In this document: one piece after another, positions 17,103 through 26,346 of the stretch
Position numbering within the stretch: the stretch's first letter is position 1
Layout: every line of letters begins with the position of its first letter
Assembly (NCBI RefSeq): GCF_005925345.1
Contig: NZ_SSHJ01000026.1
Span: 1 to 50,483 of the forward strand
Direction of reading: 5' to 3'
Source of the DNA: Pedobacter ureilyticus
Lineage (GTDB): Bacteria; Bacteroidota; Bacteroidia; Sphingobacteriales; Sphingobacteriaceae
Length of the DNA: 50,483 nt
Notes under the pieces: generated by a model
Seen by the model: the letters and a program-made list of their open reading frames with translations, nothing else
Told to the model about the DNA's origin: nothing
Databases searched by the model: none
Made by a program: the position numbers and the translations under genes

Positions 17103-18683
17103 ATGAGTAACAACAAGATTTCATATACAGAGAAGATAAAAGCCTCTTATTCGCCAACAGGTGCATCTATTTACTTAGGTGCTGGCATATTAGATGGACA
17201 AACCATAGCAGAAGCCGAAGTAAACCTGCCGTTAAAAATGATGAACAGGCACGGTTTAATTGCCGGAGCAACCGGAACAGGAAAAACCAGAACTTTACAA
17301 CTCTTGGCAGAGCAACTTTCTGATGCAGGCGTTCCCGTATTTATGCTCGATGTGAAAGGAGATCTTTCTGGACTTAACCATGCCGGTGCAACCAATGCAA
17401 AAATTGAAGAAAGAGCTGTACAACTCAATAAACCTTTTGTGCCTAGCGGCTTTCCGATAGAACTCTACTCGCTAACTGGGAAATTGGGTGCCCAAATGCG
17501 AGCTACGGTTACCGAATTTGGGCCAGTGCTACTAGCTAAAATTTTAGAACTTAATGACACTCAGTCGGGTGTTTTAGCTGTAATTTTTAAATACGCCGAC
17601 GATAACAAGATGCCTGTAGTAGACCTCAATGATCTAAAAAAATTATTAGGCTATCTTTCTGAAGGAGACGGAGCAAAAGAAATCAAATCTACTTACGGTT
17701 CAATATCTACGGCCACATCAAGTACCATTTTGAGAAAAATAGTGGCGATAGAACAGCAAGGTTTAGGTGGCATTTTTGGCGAAACCTCTTATGATATTGA
17801 AGATCTATTCAATCGGATAGATGGCAAAGGTGTAATTAGCTTGCTAAACATTGCCGATGTACAGCATCAACCAGTGCTGTATTCAACCTTTTTATTAAGT
17901 CTTTTGGCCGAAATTTACCAAAGCATGCCCGAAGCTGGAGATTTGGACAAACCCAAATTGGTTTTCTTCTTCGACGAAGCGCATTTACTGTTTAACGATG
18001 CCCCTAAAGCATTTTTAGAACAGATCAATACCATCATCAGATTAATTAGATCTAAGGGCATCGGTGTTTTTTTCTGTACGCAATCTCCAATGGATATACC
18101 AGAAAGTGTATTATCACAACTGGGTAACCGGGTGCAACACGCTTTAAGAGCTTTTACACCAAATGATGTAGATGCTTTAAAAAAGACCGTGAATACCTAC
18201 CCCAAATCTGATTTTTACGAAATAGACAAAGTTTTAACTTCGCTTGGCACCGGACAGGCATTAATTACCGTACTAAACGAGAAAGGTATTCCTACAGAGG
18301 TTGCCGCCACCTTACTTACGCCTCCCAGAGCTGTAATGGGACCAATGGCCGCTATTGATTGCGAAAAATTGATGCAGACAAGTTCTTTATATACCAAATA
18401 TCAAGAAACAAAAAATCCGATAAGCGCCTATGAAATGTTAACTGATAGGATTAATGAAAAGCTGGCTAGTGAGCAGCAGGCCAAAGCAGAAGAGGAAGAA
18501 AAGCAACAAATTGAAAAAGAAAACAAACCAAAAGCTGGTGAAAAGAGTTTAGTAGAAGAGATTATGGGCGCAACCATAACCCGCCAAATAGGGAAAGAAA
18601 TTGTACGTGGCATTTTTGGAATGCTAACTGGCAAAAAAAGTCGCACAACTAAATCAAAAGGCGGTGGGCTTTTTGGATTCTAA
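17103..18683 (+). CDS. HerA-like ATPase, DUF853/YjgR family
   Basis: This FtsK/HerA-superfamily ATPase (526 aa) has Walker A GATGTGKT (residues 55-62), Walker B VFFFDEAHLLF (near 285), and a downstream sensor region with STQSPMDIPE-like sequence and LGNRVQHALRAFTPND. The C-terminal part (about 450-526) is lysine/glutamate-rich and ends in a glycine-rich KGGGLFGF tail. The DUF853 group is widespread and its cellular function is not firmly established. It is a stand-alone gene: no NurA nuclease or sirtuin partner lies nearby. Confidence 0.9.
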   Translation: MSNNKISYTEKIKASYSPTGASIYLGAGILDGQTIAEAEVNLPLKMMNRHGLIAGATGTGKTRTLQLLAEQLSDAGVPVFMLDVKGDLSGLNHAGATNAKIEERAVQLNKPFVPSGFPIELYSLTGKLGAQMRATVTEFGPVLLAKILELNDTQSGVLAVIFKYADDNKMPVVDLNDLKKLLGYLSEGDGAKEIKSTYGSISTATSSTILRKIVAIEQQGLGGIFGETSYDIEDLFNRIDGKGVISLLNIADVQHQPVLYSTFLLSLLAEIYQSMPEAGDLDKPKLVFFFDEAHLLFNDAPKAFLEQINTIIRLIRSKGIGVFFCTQSPMDIPESVLSQLGNRVQHALRAFTPNDVDALKKTVNTYPKSDFYEIDKVLTSLGTGQALITVLNEKGIPTEVAATLLTPPRAVMGPMAAIDCEKLMQTSSLYTKYQETKNPISAYEMLTDRINEKLASEQQAKAEEEEKQQIEKENKPKAGEKSLVEEIMGATITRQIGKEIVRGIFGMLTGKKSRTTKSKGGGLFGF

Positions 18684-18731
18684 AACTTAACTTTGGCACT
18701 AACTAATATTCATTTAAAAACTAAATAGTTA

Positions 18732-19631
18732 ATGAAACCAACCTTACTAATTTTGGCCGCCGGGATGGCAAGCCGCTACGGTAGTATGAAACAAATTGAT
18801 GGCTTTGGCCCAAATGGCGAAACCATTATCGATTATTCTATATACGATGCGATTAAAGCTGGATTTGGCAAAGTAGTATTCATCATTAAAGAAGAATTTG
18901 CCGACAACTTTAGGTCGATTTTTGATGAAAAACTGAAAGGCAAAATTGAAGTTGATTATGTTTATCAAAATTTTGATTTAAAACAATTCGGCATCGAAGA
19001 AGAAATATACAGAGAGAAACCTTGGGGCACAGCCCACGCCATACTTTCTGCAAGAAATGTAGTAAAAGAGCCTTTCTGCGTAATTAATGCAGATGATTTT
19101 TATGGATACGATGCTTTCAAAAAAATGGCAGATTTCCTTACTACTGAAGTTAATGATGCCACTTATTCTATCATCGGCTACAAAATAGGCAAAACCTTAT
19201 CAGACTTTGGTGCTGTTTCTAGGGGTGTTTGTAAAGCAGACGAAACTGGAAATTTAACTGAAATTGTAGAGAGAACGAAAGTTTACAAACAAGGAGAGAC
19301 CATAGTTTACGAAGAAGATGAAAAAGAATTCCCTTTAGAATTTGATACACCCGTATCGATGAATTTTTGGGGCTTTACTCCCGCAGTTTTTCAAATTACC
19401 GAAGATTTGTTCAGAACTTTTGCCAGGGAAAACAAAGACAAACCTAAAGCAGAGTTTTTTATTCCCTTAATTGGCGAATACCTAGTTAAGAGTAAAAAAG
19501 CTGTTTTCAAGGTTGTTCCAACGGATAACCAATGGTTTGGAGTTACTTACAAGGAAGACAAGCCGCTTGTACAAGCAAGTATTGATGAATTAATCAAAAA
19601 TGGCAACTACCCAGAAAAATTATGGAATTAA
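18732..19631 (+). CDS. Sugar-1-phosphate nucleotidyltransferase-like protein
   Basis: The protein (299 aa) has a Rossmann-like NTP-transferase domain with LILAAGMASRYGSMKQIDGFG at the start and the metal-binding FCVINADDFYGYDAF near residue 118. This fold joins a sugar-1-phosphate to a nucleoside triphosphate. The next gene overlaps its end by 10 bases and encodes an APH-fold kinase. Together they read as a two-step salvage route, sugar to sugar-1-phosphate to NDP-sugar, comparable with AmgK/MurU or NahK-based pathways. The sugar is not identifiable from sequence. Confidence 0.88.
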   Translation: MKPTLLILAAGMASRYGSMKQIDGFGPNGETIIDYSIYDAIKAGFGKVVFIIKEEFADNFRSIFDEKLKGKIEVDYVYQNFDLKQFGIEEEIYREKPWGTAHAILSARNVVKEPFCVINADDFYGYDAFKKMADFLTTEVNDATYSIIGYKIGKTLSDFGAVSRGVCKADETGNLTEIVERTKVYKQGETIVYEEDEKEFPLEFDTPVSMNFWGFTPAVFQITEDLFRTFARENKDKPKAEFFIPLIGEYLVKSKKAVFKVVPTDNQWFGVTYKEDKPLVQASIDELIKNGNYPEKLWN

Positions 19632-20704
19632 CCATTGATGAAAGTATCCTCAAGGCTTATGGCTTAACGAGAGAAACCATCAACATACAGCAAATAGGTT
19701 CCGGTTTAATTAACGGAACCTATTTGTTAACTAATATCGCCAATGGCAAAAAATTTGTACTACAATACCTTAACAAGGTTGTTTTTACCAATCCTGAAGC
19801 TATTGCCAACAACATTGATGCGGTAGCCCAATTTCTTAAGCAAAACCATCCCGATTATCTTTTTCCGGCACCTGTAGCCTCTGTAACAGGCCATAGTATG
19901 TACCTACAAGCAGGTAAACATTGGCGGTTAATGCCATTTGTAGATGGAACTGTTGCCCTAGATACACTAAGCACTCCCAAACAAGCTTTTGAGGCGGCAA
20001 AGCAATTTGGTAAACTAAGCAGACTTCTCAATCGTTTCGATAGCAGTAAACTTGAACCTACCATAGCAGGTTTTCATGATTTAGCACTTCGGTTTACGCA
20101 ATTTAAGGATGCATTAAATGCCGCAAGCAATGAAAATAAAGAAAAAGCAGCTAAAGAAATCGAAACCGCTTTAGCCCTAGAACACCTATTATCCCAATAC
20201 CTTCAATTCAAGAGCAAAGCTGATTTTCCTGATAGGGTAATGCACCATGACACCAAAATTAGTAATGCGTTATTAGATCAAGAAAGTTTTGAAGGCGTTT
20301 GCGTGATCGATCTAGACACCTTGATGCCCGGAAAGTTCATTTCTGACTTAGGCGATATGATGCGCACTTATCTATGTGAATTTTCTGAAAACGAAACAGA
20401 TTTATCAAAAATTACCATTCGTATCGCTTATTTTTCGGCAATGATAGACGGCTATCTCTCTGAAATGGGAAGCATTTTAACCGATACTGAAAAAGAGCTG
20501 ATTTTGTTTAGTGGAAAGTATATGATCTACATGCAGGCGCTTCGTTTCTTAACAGACTTTTTAAACGGAAGTATCTACTATCCTACCACTTACGCTGAGC
20601 AAAACTTAGACAGAGCAAAAAATCAGTTTAAATTGCTAGAAGAGCTTTTTGCGAACGAAGAACAGTTGCAACACTTGATTGATGTGAGTTTGAAGAAGAA
20701 GTAA
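19622..20704 (+). CDS. Aminoglycoside-phosphotransferase-fold sugar kinase
   Basis: This 360-residue protein has the APH/choline-kinase fold: an N-terminal lobe with IQQIGSGLINGTYLL and KKFVLQYLN, the catalytic loop VMHHDTKISNALLD with Asp210, and the metal-binding VCVIDLDTLMPGKFISDLGD. Anomeric sugar kinases of this fold (AmgK, NahK) make sugar-1-phosphates. The 10-base overlap with the nucleotidyltransferase implies translational coupling and a shared pathway. It is not a likely resistance gene, given that partner. A palindromic terminator follows at 20763-20784. Confidence 0.87.
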   Translation: MELTIDESILKAYGLTRETINIQQIGSGLINGTYLLTNIANGKKFVLQYLNKVVFTNPEAIANNIDAVAQFLKQNHPDYLFPAPVASVTGHSMYLQAGKHWRLMPFVDGTVALDTLSTPKQAFEAAKQFGKLSRLLNRFDSSKLEPTIAGFHDLALRFTQFKDALNAASNENKEKAAKEIETALALEHLLSQYLQFKSKADFPDRVMHHDTKISNALLDQESFEGVCVIDLDTLMPGKFISDLGDMMRTYLCEFSENETDLSKITIRIAYFSAMIDGYLSEMGSILTDTEKELILFSGKYMIYMQALRFLTDFLNGSIYYPTTYAEQNLDRAKNQFKLLEELFANEEQLQHLIDVSLKKK

Positions 20705-20762
20705 CTGTAGCAGGCCGCTTTTCATTTTACAATGTGTTTTTGAACCATGCCATTTCATTCCC

Positions 20763-20784
20763 GTCGGCTTTAGCCGACTTTTTT
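20763..20784 (+). terminator. GGCTTTAGCC-type terminator of the kinase operon
   Basis: A perfect 7-bp stem, GTCGGCT/AGCCGAC with a TT loop, is followed by six T. A second half-copy (TTCGGCTTTAGCCAC) lies at 20799-20813, so the unit also behaves as a repeat. Confidence 0.75.
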
Positions 20785-20845
20785 ATGCAATTTGTTTCGG
20801 CTTTAGCCACATTGGTAGATAACTGCACAGGTTTTGGTTAATTAA

Positions 20846-21100
20846 CGTGATTTCGGGTTAAGTTTTTTACAATTCTTGAGAAATTCGCATTGAACGCATT
20901 TTTTTTAGCTCGCCGCCGCTGGGCTCTTACTTTTTGACCGCAAAAAGTAACAAAAACTCTCGGTTGCTTATTTTTCTTTCAAAGAAAATGCTTTGGCTTA
21001 CTAGTGCGTCCCGAAAAATAAGAGACCGAAAATTAGCTGAACGAAGACTTGAAGCGCTATCGCTAGCAAATAACATAATTTTCTTATCCCGAACGTTAAT
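20846..21100 (+). repeat. Dispersed repeat, copy B
   Basis: This is the partner of the copy near the left end of the window (143-375, opposite strand). The best-conserved part is 20911-21072. It shares the TACTTTTTG/CAAAAAGTA palindrome (here with one mismatch at the end) and the CTATCGCTAGCAAATA end. It lies between convergent genes. Confidence 0.75.
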
Positions 21101-21153
21101 TAAACCCGACAGCAGCGGATATACTTTTTGTGAGCACATACCGCTCAACTAGT

Positions 21154-21215
21154 GTCACGCTGAGCCTGTCGAAGCGTTTCTGCTATGAAAAATCCTTCGA
21201 CAGGCTCAGGATGAC
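21154..21215. repeat. Inverted repeat, GAGCCTGTCGAAG type
   Basis: GTCACGCTGAGCCTGTCGAAG (21154-21174) pairs with CTTCGACAGGCTCAGGATGAC (21195-21215): 21 bp with two mismatches around a 20-base loop. A fragment of the same element (GCTTCGCTACAGGTCAGGATGAC) lies at 47195-47218. This word is common between genes in many Bacteroidota. Confidence 0.75.
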
Positions 21216-21353
21216 AAAGCCAGAACAAAAAGATAGCAGCGGATGGCGGGGCTGGAGTTGCCATAAAAGGCTAATATTGATTTCCTCTAAAAGTCGCTTT
21301 ATGATTGCTTCTTCAACTGAAAAACGCCTTCTCGCAATGACAAAAAGTATAAC

Positions 21354-21390
21354 AAAAAAGCGCTACTGAAATTAATCAGCAACGCTTTTT
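21354..21390. terminator. Terminator of dnaK, works on both strands
   Basis: AAAAAGCG (21355-21362) pairs with CGCTTTTT (21383-21390). Inside is a second CTGA/TCAG stem with an internal loop. T-runs follow the stem on both strands. It lies about 50 bases past the dnaK stop codon. Confidence 0.75.
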
Positions 21391-21438
21391 AGATTGTATA
21401 TCTTCGGTCATCTGACCTCCGACTTTCGGACTAAAAAA

Positions 21439-23346
21439 TTATTTCTTCTCTTCGTCTTTTACCTCTTCGTAATCAACATCAGTTACGGTATCGCCACCTT
21501 GTTGTGGTTCTGCTTGTCCAGCATCACCTTGTGGTTGCCCCTCCTGACCTGCTTTGTACATCTCCTCAGAAGCAGCATTCCAAGCATTTTGCAACTCAGT
21601 TTGTGCAGCTTCAATGTCAGCGAAGTTACGAGCAGCGTGTGCATCTTTCAGTTTCTTCAAACCATCTTCAATTGGAGCTTTTTTATCAGCAGATAACTTT
21701 TCGCCAAACTCTTTCAATTGTTTCTCGGTAGAGAAAATTAAGGCATCAGCACTGTTAATTTTATCCGCTTCTTCTTTAGCTTTAGCATCAGCTTCTGCAT
21801 TAGCTTCAGCTTCTTGTTTCATTTTTTGAATTTCAGCATCAGTTAAACCAGATGAAGCCTCGATACGGATTTTTTGCTCTTTACCAGTAGCTTTATCTTT
21901 AGCACTTACGTGTAAAATACCGTTTGCGTCAATGTCAAAAGCAACTTCAATTTGAGGTACACCACGTGGCGCTGGTGGAATTCCATCTAACATGAAACGA
22001 CCAATTGTACGGTTTTGATTAGCCATTGGGCGCTCACCTTGCAAGATGTGAATTTCTACCGATGGTTGGTTATCAGCCGCAGTAGAGAAAGTTTCCGTTT
22101 TCTTAGAAGGAATAGTAGTGTTAGCTTCAATTAACTTCGTCATTACACCACCCATAGTTTCGATACCTAAAGAAAGTGGAGTAACATCTAACAACAATAC
22201 ATCTTTCACTTCACCAGTTAACACACCACCTTGAATAGCAGCACCAATTGCTACCACTTCATCAGGGTTTACACCTTTAGAAGGCTCTTTGCCAAAGAAA
22301 GCTTTTACGGCATCCTGTATAGCAGGGATACGTGTAGAACCACCTACCAAGATAATTTCGTCGATATCACTAACTGATAAACCAGCGTTTTTCAAAGCAG
22401 ATTTACAAGGATCTATTGTACGTTTAATCAAATCAGCAGCTAATTGCTCAAACTTAGCACGGCTTAATGTACGCACCAAGTGTTTTGGTCCGCTAGCATC
22501 AGCAGTAATATAAGGCAAGTTAATTTCTGTAGAAGTAGTGCTCGAAAGTTCAATTTTAGCTTTTTCGGCAGCTTCTTTTAAACGTTGCAACGCCATTGGA
22601 TCTTTGTGCAAGTCCATACCGTTTTCGTTTTTAAACTCTTCTGCCAACCATTCAATTAATACGTGGTCAAAGTCATCACCACCTAAGTGCGTATCGCCAT
22701 CAGTAGATTTTACTTCAAACACACCATCACCAAGCTCTAATACAGAAACGTCATGCGTACCACCACCACAGTCAAAAACCACAATTTTCATGTCTTTGTT
22801 GGTTTTGTCTAAACCGTAAGCCAAAGCCGCTGCAGTAGGTTCGTTAATGATACGTTTTACCTGTAAGCCAGCAATCTCGCCCGCTTCTTTAGTAGCCTGG
22901 CGTTGCGCATCGTTAAAGTAAGCAGGCACGGTAATAACCGCTTCTGTAACTTCCTGACCTAAGAAATCTTCAGCGGTTTTTTTCATTTTCTGTAAAACCA
23001 TTGCCGAAATTTCTTGTGGTGTATATTTTCTATCGTCAATCTCAACACGTGGGGTGTTGTTATCGCCTTTTACCACTTTATAAGGTACTCTTCCAACTTC
23101 TTTATCCACCTCGCCAAAGCTGCTTCCCATAAAGCGTTTAATAGAGTAGATCGTTTTTGTTGGGTTTGTGATTGCCTGACGTTTTGCAGGCTCGCCCACT
23201 TTGCGCTCGCCGTTTTCCGTAAAAGCAACAATAGATGGCGTAGTACGTTTACCCTCGCTGTTAGCAATAACCACAGGCTCGTTACCCTCCATTACCGCCA
23301 CACAAGAGTTCGTAGTTCCTAAGTCTATACCAATTATTTTTCCCAT
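21439..23346 (-). CDS. dnaK: Molecular chaperone DnaK (Hsp70)
   Basis: This is an Hsp70 of normal length (635 aa). The ATPase domain (1 to about 380) starts [20 protein letters not shown] and carries [20 protein letters not shown] and [13 protein letters not shown]. The substrate-binding domain includes the [19 protein letters not shown] linker region. The acidic tail ends in [15 protein letters not shown]. It folds nascent and heat-damaged proteins with DnaJ and GrpE, neither of which is encoded nearby. One oddity is Cys at the usual Leu of the VFDLGGGT motif. The upstream region carries a sigma-54-like promoter rather than a CIRCE element. Confidence 0.98.
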   Translation of the reverse strand: MGKIIGIDLGTTNSCVAVMEGNEPVVIANSEGKRTTPSIVAFTENGERKVGEPAKRQAITNPTKTIYSIKRFMGSSFGEVDKEVGRVPYKVVKGDNNTPRVEIDDRKYTPQEISAMVLQKMKKTAEDFLGQEVTEAVITVPAYFNDAQRQATKEAGEIAGLQVKRIINEPTAAALAYGLDKTNKDMKIVVFDCGGGTHDVSVLELGDGVFEVKSTDGDTHLGGDDFDHVLIEWLAEEFKNENGMDLHKDPMALQRLKEAAEKAKIELSSTTSTEINLPYITADASGPKHLVRTLSRAKFEQLAADLIKRTIDPCKSALKNAGLSVSDIDEIILVGGSTRIPAIQDAVKAFFGKEPSKGVNPDEVVAIGAAIQGGVLTGEVKDVLLLDVTPLSLGIETMGGVMTKLIEANTTIPSKKTETFSTAADNQPSVEIHILQGERPMANQNRTIGRFMLDGIPPAPRGVPQIEVAFDIDANGILHVSAKDKATGKEQKIRIEASSGLTDAEIQKMKQEAEANAEADAKAKEEADKINSADALIFSTEKQLKEFGEKLSADKKAPIEDGLKKLKDAHAARNFADIEAAQTELQNAWNAASEEMYKAGQEGQPQGDAGQAEPQQGGDTVTDVDYEEVKDEEKK

Positions 23347-23393
23347 TTTATTATATATTTTCTTTTGTTATTTTTTGTGTTTCCATGTTAATA

Positions 23394-23409
23394 ACAAGCA
23401 ATGTGCCAA
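23394..23409 (-). promoter_or_regulatory. Sigma-54-like promoter of dnaK
   Basis: On the minus strand TTGGCAC, ATTGC, TTGTT matches the RpoN consensus TTGGCAC-N5-TTGCW except for T in place of C in the -12 element. The expected transcript start is about 38 bases ahead of the dnaK ATG. Just upstream lies TGACAAAATTCTGCC, a possible activator site. Confidence 0.5.
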
Positions 23410-23616
23410 CAGGGTTTTGGCAGAATTTTGTCAAAAAAAGCTGTTAAAATGTAAAAGAAAACTCAGATTACTGCTGACAGCTTGGCAGAAATAGAGGTAA
23501 AAAGCGGAAAGCTGAAAAGACCAAAGACTAAATCAGAAAGACTAACACATGGTCAATAATCCCAACAACTAATTCCTATTTTAAGAAAACGATTGTCAGT
23601 AGTTCTTCGCTAATGT

Positions 23617-23675
23617 AGCCCTGCTGTACGCTCATCCCGATGAAAAATCGGGATCCGCTACCATCAGGTTTAATG
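23617..23675. repeat. Diverged copy of the TAGTCCCGCT-type repeat
   Basis: It reads TAGCCCTGCTGTACGCTC at the left and CTACCATCAGGTTTAATG at the right, with a perfect inner hairpin ATCCCGAT/ATCGGGAT. The ends parallel the copies at 10683 and 46618, but divergence is high. Confidence 0.4.
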
Positions 23676-23731
23676 AACAAAAGTTTGTATTCCTTGGATA
23701 AAAACAACACACCAAAACCTTATCTTTAACT

Positions 23732-24295
23732 ATGCTACATCTTAAATTACTGCTTTTCCTACTACCTCTTTGGCCAGTCGAACCAAGCGTCAAAAGCGAA
23801 AAACTCTCCGAAGCCTTTTCGTTTGCAAAGAAAAACCAGCTAGACACTAGCATTTGCATCATGGTAGACATGAGCAGGCCATCTGGCAAGAATAGGCTAT
23901 TTGTTTACGATTTTAAGCAAAAGAAAACCATTATCTCTGGGCTATGTGCGCACGGCGTTGGCGGAGGCAGCACAGCCATCAAACCAGTATTTAGCAACAA
24001 GGTAGGCAGCAATTGCACTTCCTTAGGCAAATACAAAGTAAAAAACAGAGCCTACAGCAATTGGGGCATCAATATCCACTACAAAATGTACGGACTGGAA
24101 CAAACCAATAACAATGCTTTTAAACGAATAGTAGTCTTGCATTCCTATACGCCGGTCCCAAATTACGAAATCTATCCGCGAACGTTGTTTGGTGTAAGTG
24201 CAGGCTGTCCGGTTATCGCCGATGAGCAGATGAAGCAAATAGACAAACTGCTAATTAAGAAAAAGAAAGGTGTTTTACTTTGGATTTATAATTAG
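23732..24295 (+). CDS. L,D-transpeptidase catalytic domain protein (YkuD_2 type)
   Basis: This 187-residue protein has a short hydrophobic N-terminus (LHLKLLLFLLPLW), probably a signal peptide, then a murein L,D-transpeptidase-like catalytic domain. Seen are AHGVGGGSTAIKPVFSN, TSLGKYKV, the catalytic His137 in VLHSYTP, and Cys159 in GVSAGCPVI. The family (PF13645) is common in Bacteroidota and related to enzymes that form or edit peptidoglycan cross-links; the precise activity of this branch is less certain. It is monocistronic, head-on to a lipoprotein gene. Confidence 0.85.
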   Translation: MLHLKLLLFLLPLWPVEPSVKSEKLSEAFSFAKKNQLDTSICIMVDMSRPSGKNRLFVYDFKQKKTIISGLCAHGVGGGSTAIKPVFSNKVGSNCTSLGKYKVKNRAYSNWGINIHYKMYGLEQTNNNAFKRIVVLHSYTPVPNYEIYPRTLFGVSAGCPVIADEQMKQIDKLLIKKKKGVLLWIYN

Positions 24296-24314
24296 GGATT
24301 ATCTTAAGCGAACC

Positions 24315-25052
24315 TTAGTATAGTGGCTTCGTATTTTCGGTATAATCATAAAAATAAGGTTTCATACCACTTATGCCACCGAAAAAACTAATGTGTTCAC
24401 TTAATAATTCTATAGCTTTCGGATTAAAAATATAAAAAAACACTTCTGGTTTATGATTGGGTTCAAAATTATCTGTCTTTAAAAAACCACCAAAAGGATT
24501 TAAGTACTCATCTCTTTTATTCTTGAAATTATCGTAATCCGGTATCATTTCACATTGTACTTGAATTGTCTTATCGCTTAGTAGCCAAGTAAACGTTGTA
24601 AAACCAGAAATATGCTGAATAACCACTGGTTTTCCATGCTCCTTTTTCAGCTCATCTAACATTTTCAATTGCTCTTTAAATCCACAATACGCTTCCCCAG
24701 AAATCATCATTAAGTTATCGTCGGCATCAGCAATAGCCCTTACAAGGTTAAACTTCACATTTTTAAGTTTTGCTATTGGGGCCGCCGGCTTTTCCGCATC
24801 AACTATATATTTAATTACTTCAACCTTTTTATGCCCACTGTCATCTTTAAATACAGTATCACATGAAGAATAATAGCTTTTTGTATTATGCTTTTTCAAT
24901 TCATGCTCATAAAGACGGCCAACACTTAAGCCAAAAGGAAAATCATTCAAGTCAAAAACTTCTTCGCCTAACCGCTTTGGCTCACACGAAGAAAAGAATA
25001 ATAGTACCGCTAACAGCAATACTGTTGATATTTTATAGGTAGTTGTTTTCAA
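24315..25052 (-). CDS. Lipoprotein of unknown function
   Basis: The protein (245 aa) has a lipoprotein signal peptide with lipobox LFFSSC, lipidated Cys23 expected, followed by EPKRLGE. The rest shows no motif I know; it is mixed alpha/beta with charged loops and several aromatic residues toward the end (YFYDYTE). It is most likely anchored in the outer or inner membrane. It lies 16 bases beyond the methyltransferase stop on the same strand and may share its transcript. Confidence 0.7.
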   Translation of the reverse strand: MKTTTYKISTVLLLAVLLFFSSCEPKRLGEEVFDLNDFPFGLSVGRLYEHELKKHNTKSYYSSCDTVFKDDSGHKKVEVIKYIVDAEKPAAPIAKLKNVKFNLVRAIADADDNLMMISGEAYCGFKEQLKMLDELKKEHGKPVVIQHISGFTTFTWLLSDKTIQVQCEMIPDYDNFKNKRDEYLNPFGGFLKTDNFEPNHKPEVFFYIFNPKAIELLSEHISFFGGISGMKPYFYDYTENTKPLY

Positions 25053-25068
25053 GGTAGTTTAATATTAA

Positions 25069-26346
25069 TTAGCTAATGTTCATTAGTCTCTCCAAATGAT
25101 GATAACCAATACCGAAATAAGTTTTGATGTCTTTAATCTTTTTTAGAATTTCCTCCTTGTTCCTTGCTTCCCGACTTGTCGGGATTTCGCTCTGCTCAAC
25201 CTCATCTACTCCGTCCAAATTTTCACTTTTTACTTTTAACTTTTTACTTTTAATTCCTACCACCAAAACATTCTTAGGCGTATGTACATCAGATACAAAC
25301 TCAAAAACCTTTGTTTTATATCCAAAGTACTCTAAAATTAAAGCACGCAATCCGTCTGTAACCATTTCCGCTTGTCGCTCTAAAAATATGCCATGTTTGG
25401 TAAGAAAGTTTAAATCGTTTTGAGCTTTGCCCTTTTCTATCTCTCTACGAATTTGCTTATGGCAGCAAGGCGCAACCACAATCAATTCTGCATTAGCTTT
25501 TATGCCTTTGTAAATGGCATCGTCGGTGGCGGTGTCGCAAGCGTGCAACGCAATCAGTAGGTTAATGTTATCGTTTTCGTAGCTGTCAATCGTTCCCTCC
25601 ACAAAAGAAAGCTGATCGAAATTGGCTTTTTGGGCAATGGCATTACATAAATCAACCATATCCTTTCTAAACTCTACCCCTACTACATTTGTTTTTGTCC
25701 CAAGGGGATGGCTTTGCCACTGGTGGTTTAACAAATAATCGTACAAAGCGAAAGTGAGGTAGCCTTTACCCGAACCCATATCTACCACGTTATTAATCGT
25801 GCCATCCGGCAAGTCTTTAATCAATGAACTTAAAATTTCAATATATTGGTTAATCTGCTTGTACTTATCTTGCGCATTTTTAAAAACCACACCATCAGCA
25901 CTGGTTAATCCCAGCTCTTGCAGGTAAACATTGTCCTTCGCTAAAATCAAGCGTTTCTTTTCTTTATTATGGTTTAATTGAACTTCCTTTTTCTGGGCTA
26001 AGGCTTTTGTTCTCAACCGAAAAATTCCTTTGGCATTTCTTTCCAAGATATGTTCTTCATTGGTCGTAAATAAAGTAGCAACATTAAATCCTTCAGCAAG
26101 AAAATTTTCAATGAGTGAGGTACCTTCTTCTCTAAAATAGTTTTTAAAGATATCTCTAGTTTGGTAACGAAAATTAAAGGACAATATCTTTTTATTTTTG
26201 ATGATGACAGGTTTGACATACAATTGCTTTAAGCCTTCTTCGCCTCCCTTGTAATTGCCCATAGACAACTTCACGAAGGTTTCATCATTTAAACTTTCTT
26301 CCAATTGTGTCGCAAATAATATTTCGCTCTGCTTGTTCATCTTCAT
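25069..26346 (-). CDS. Class I SAM-dependent methyltransferase (METTL25/RRNAD1-like)
   Basis: The core (about residues 150-340) is a Rossmann methyltransferase: VVDMGSGKGYLTFALYDYL (SAM-binding motif I), VVGVEFRKDMVDLC (motif II), LLIALHACDTATDDA and VVAPCCHKQIRREI. This pattern matches the PF13679 group that includes RRNAD1/METTL25; the substrate is unknown. Residues about 366-401 look like a translated intergenic repeat (SKKLKVKSENLDG...SEIPTSREARN) inserted in frame before a normal-looking end (KTYFGIGYHHLERLM). A TACTTTTTG-like -7 box (TACTTTTG) lies about 20-30 bases upstream of the start. Confidence 0.85.
   Translation of the reverse strand: MKMNKQSEILFATQLEESLNDETFVKLSMGNYKGGEEGLKQLYVKPVIIKNKKILSFNFRYQTRDIFKNYFREEGTSLIENFLAEGFNVATLFTTNEEHILERNAKGIFRLRTKALAQKKEVQLNHNKEKKRLILAKDNVYLQELGLTSADGVVFKNAQDKYKQINQYIEILSSLIKDLPDGTINNVVDMGSGKGYLTFALYDYLLNHQWQSHPLGTKTNVVGVEFRKDMVDLCNAIAQKANFDQLSFVEGTIDSYENDNINLLIALHACDTATDDAIYKGIKANAELIVVAPCCHKQIRREIEKGKAQNDLNFLTKHGIFLERQAEMVTDGLRALILEYFGYKTKVFEFVSDVHTPKNVLVVGIKSKKLKVKSENLDGVDEVEQSEIPTSREARNKEEILKKIKDIKTYFGIGYHHLERLMNIS
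25144..25251 (-). repeat. Repeat-derived in-frame insertion in the methyltransferase gene
   Basis: The DNA holds a CCCGAC-TT-GTCGGG hairpin (25170-25183) followed by TTCGCTCTGCTCAACC, then CACTTTTTACTTTTAACTTTTT. Both are wording seen between genes in this genus. Here they add about 36 codons without breaking the frame. Confidence 0.55.

Larger units (their letters stand above)
20705..21438. other. Repeat island without genes
   Basis: The 734 bases between the convergent kinase and dnaK genes are nearly all repeat-derived: a GGCTTTAGCC hairpin, dispersed repeat copy B, a GAGCCTGTCGAAG inverted repeat and a bidirectional terminator. A short GACCTCCGACTTTCGG low-complexity run lies at 21406-21436. 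Open frames of 67-79 codons here are by-products of these repeats. Confidence 0.7.
23347..23731. other. Divergent intergenic region, dnaK and L,D-transpeptidase genes
   Basis: These 385 bases hold the dnaK promoter at the left, a low-complexity stretch rich in GAC and GAAAG words (about 23500-23550), and a diverged TAGTCCCGCT-type repeat (23617-23675). They end in TATCTTTA, a near -7 box just ahead of the gene at 23732. No gene was seen. Confidence 0.5.

Noticed and set aside
20927..21369. Several 70-80-codon open frames on both strands
   Set aside because: All coincide with dispersed repeat copy B and the GAGCCTGTCGAAG inverted repeat.
23347..23440. CIRCE element upstream of dnaK
   Set aside because: No TTAGCACTC-N9-GAGTGCTAA palindrome is present. 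The TGCCAA/TTGGCA symmetry there is part of the sigma-54-like promoter region.
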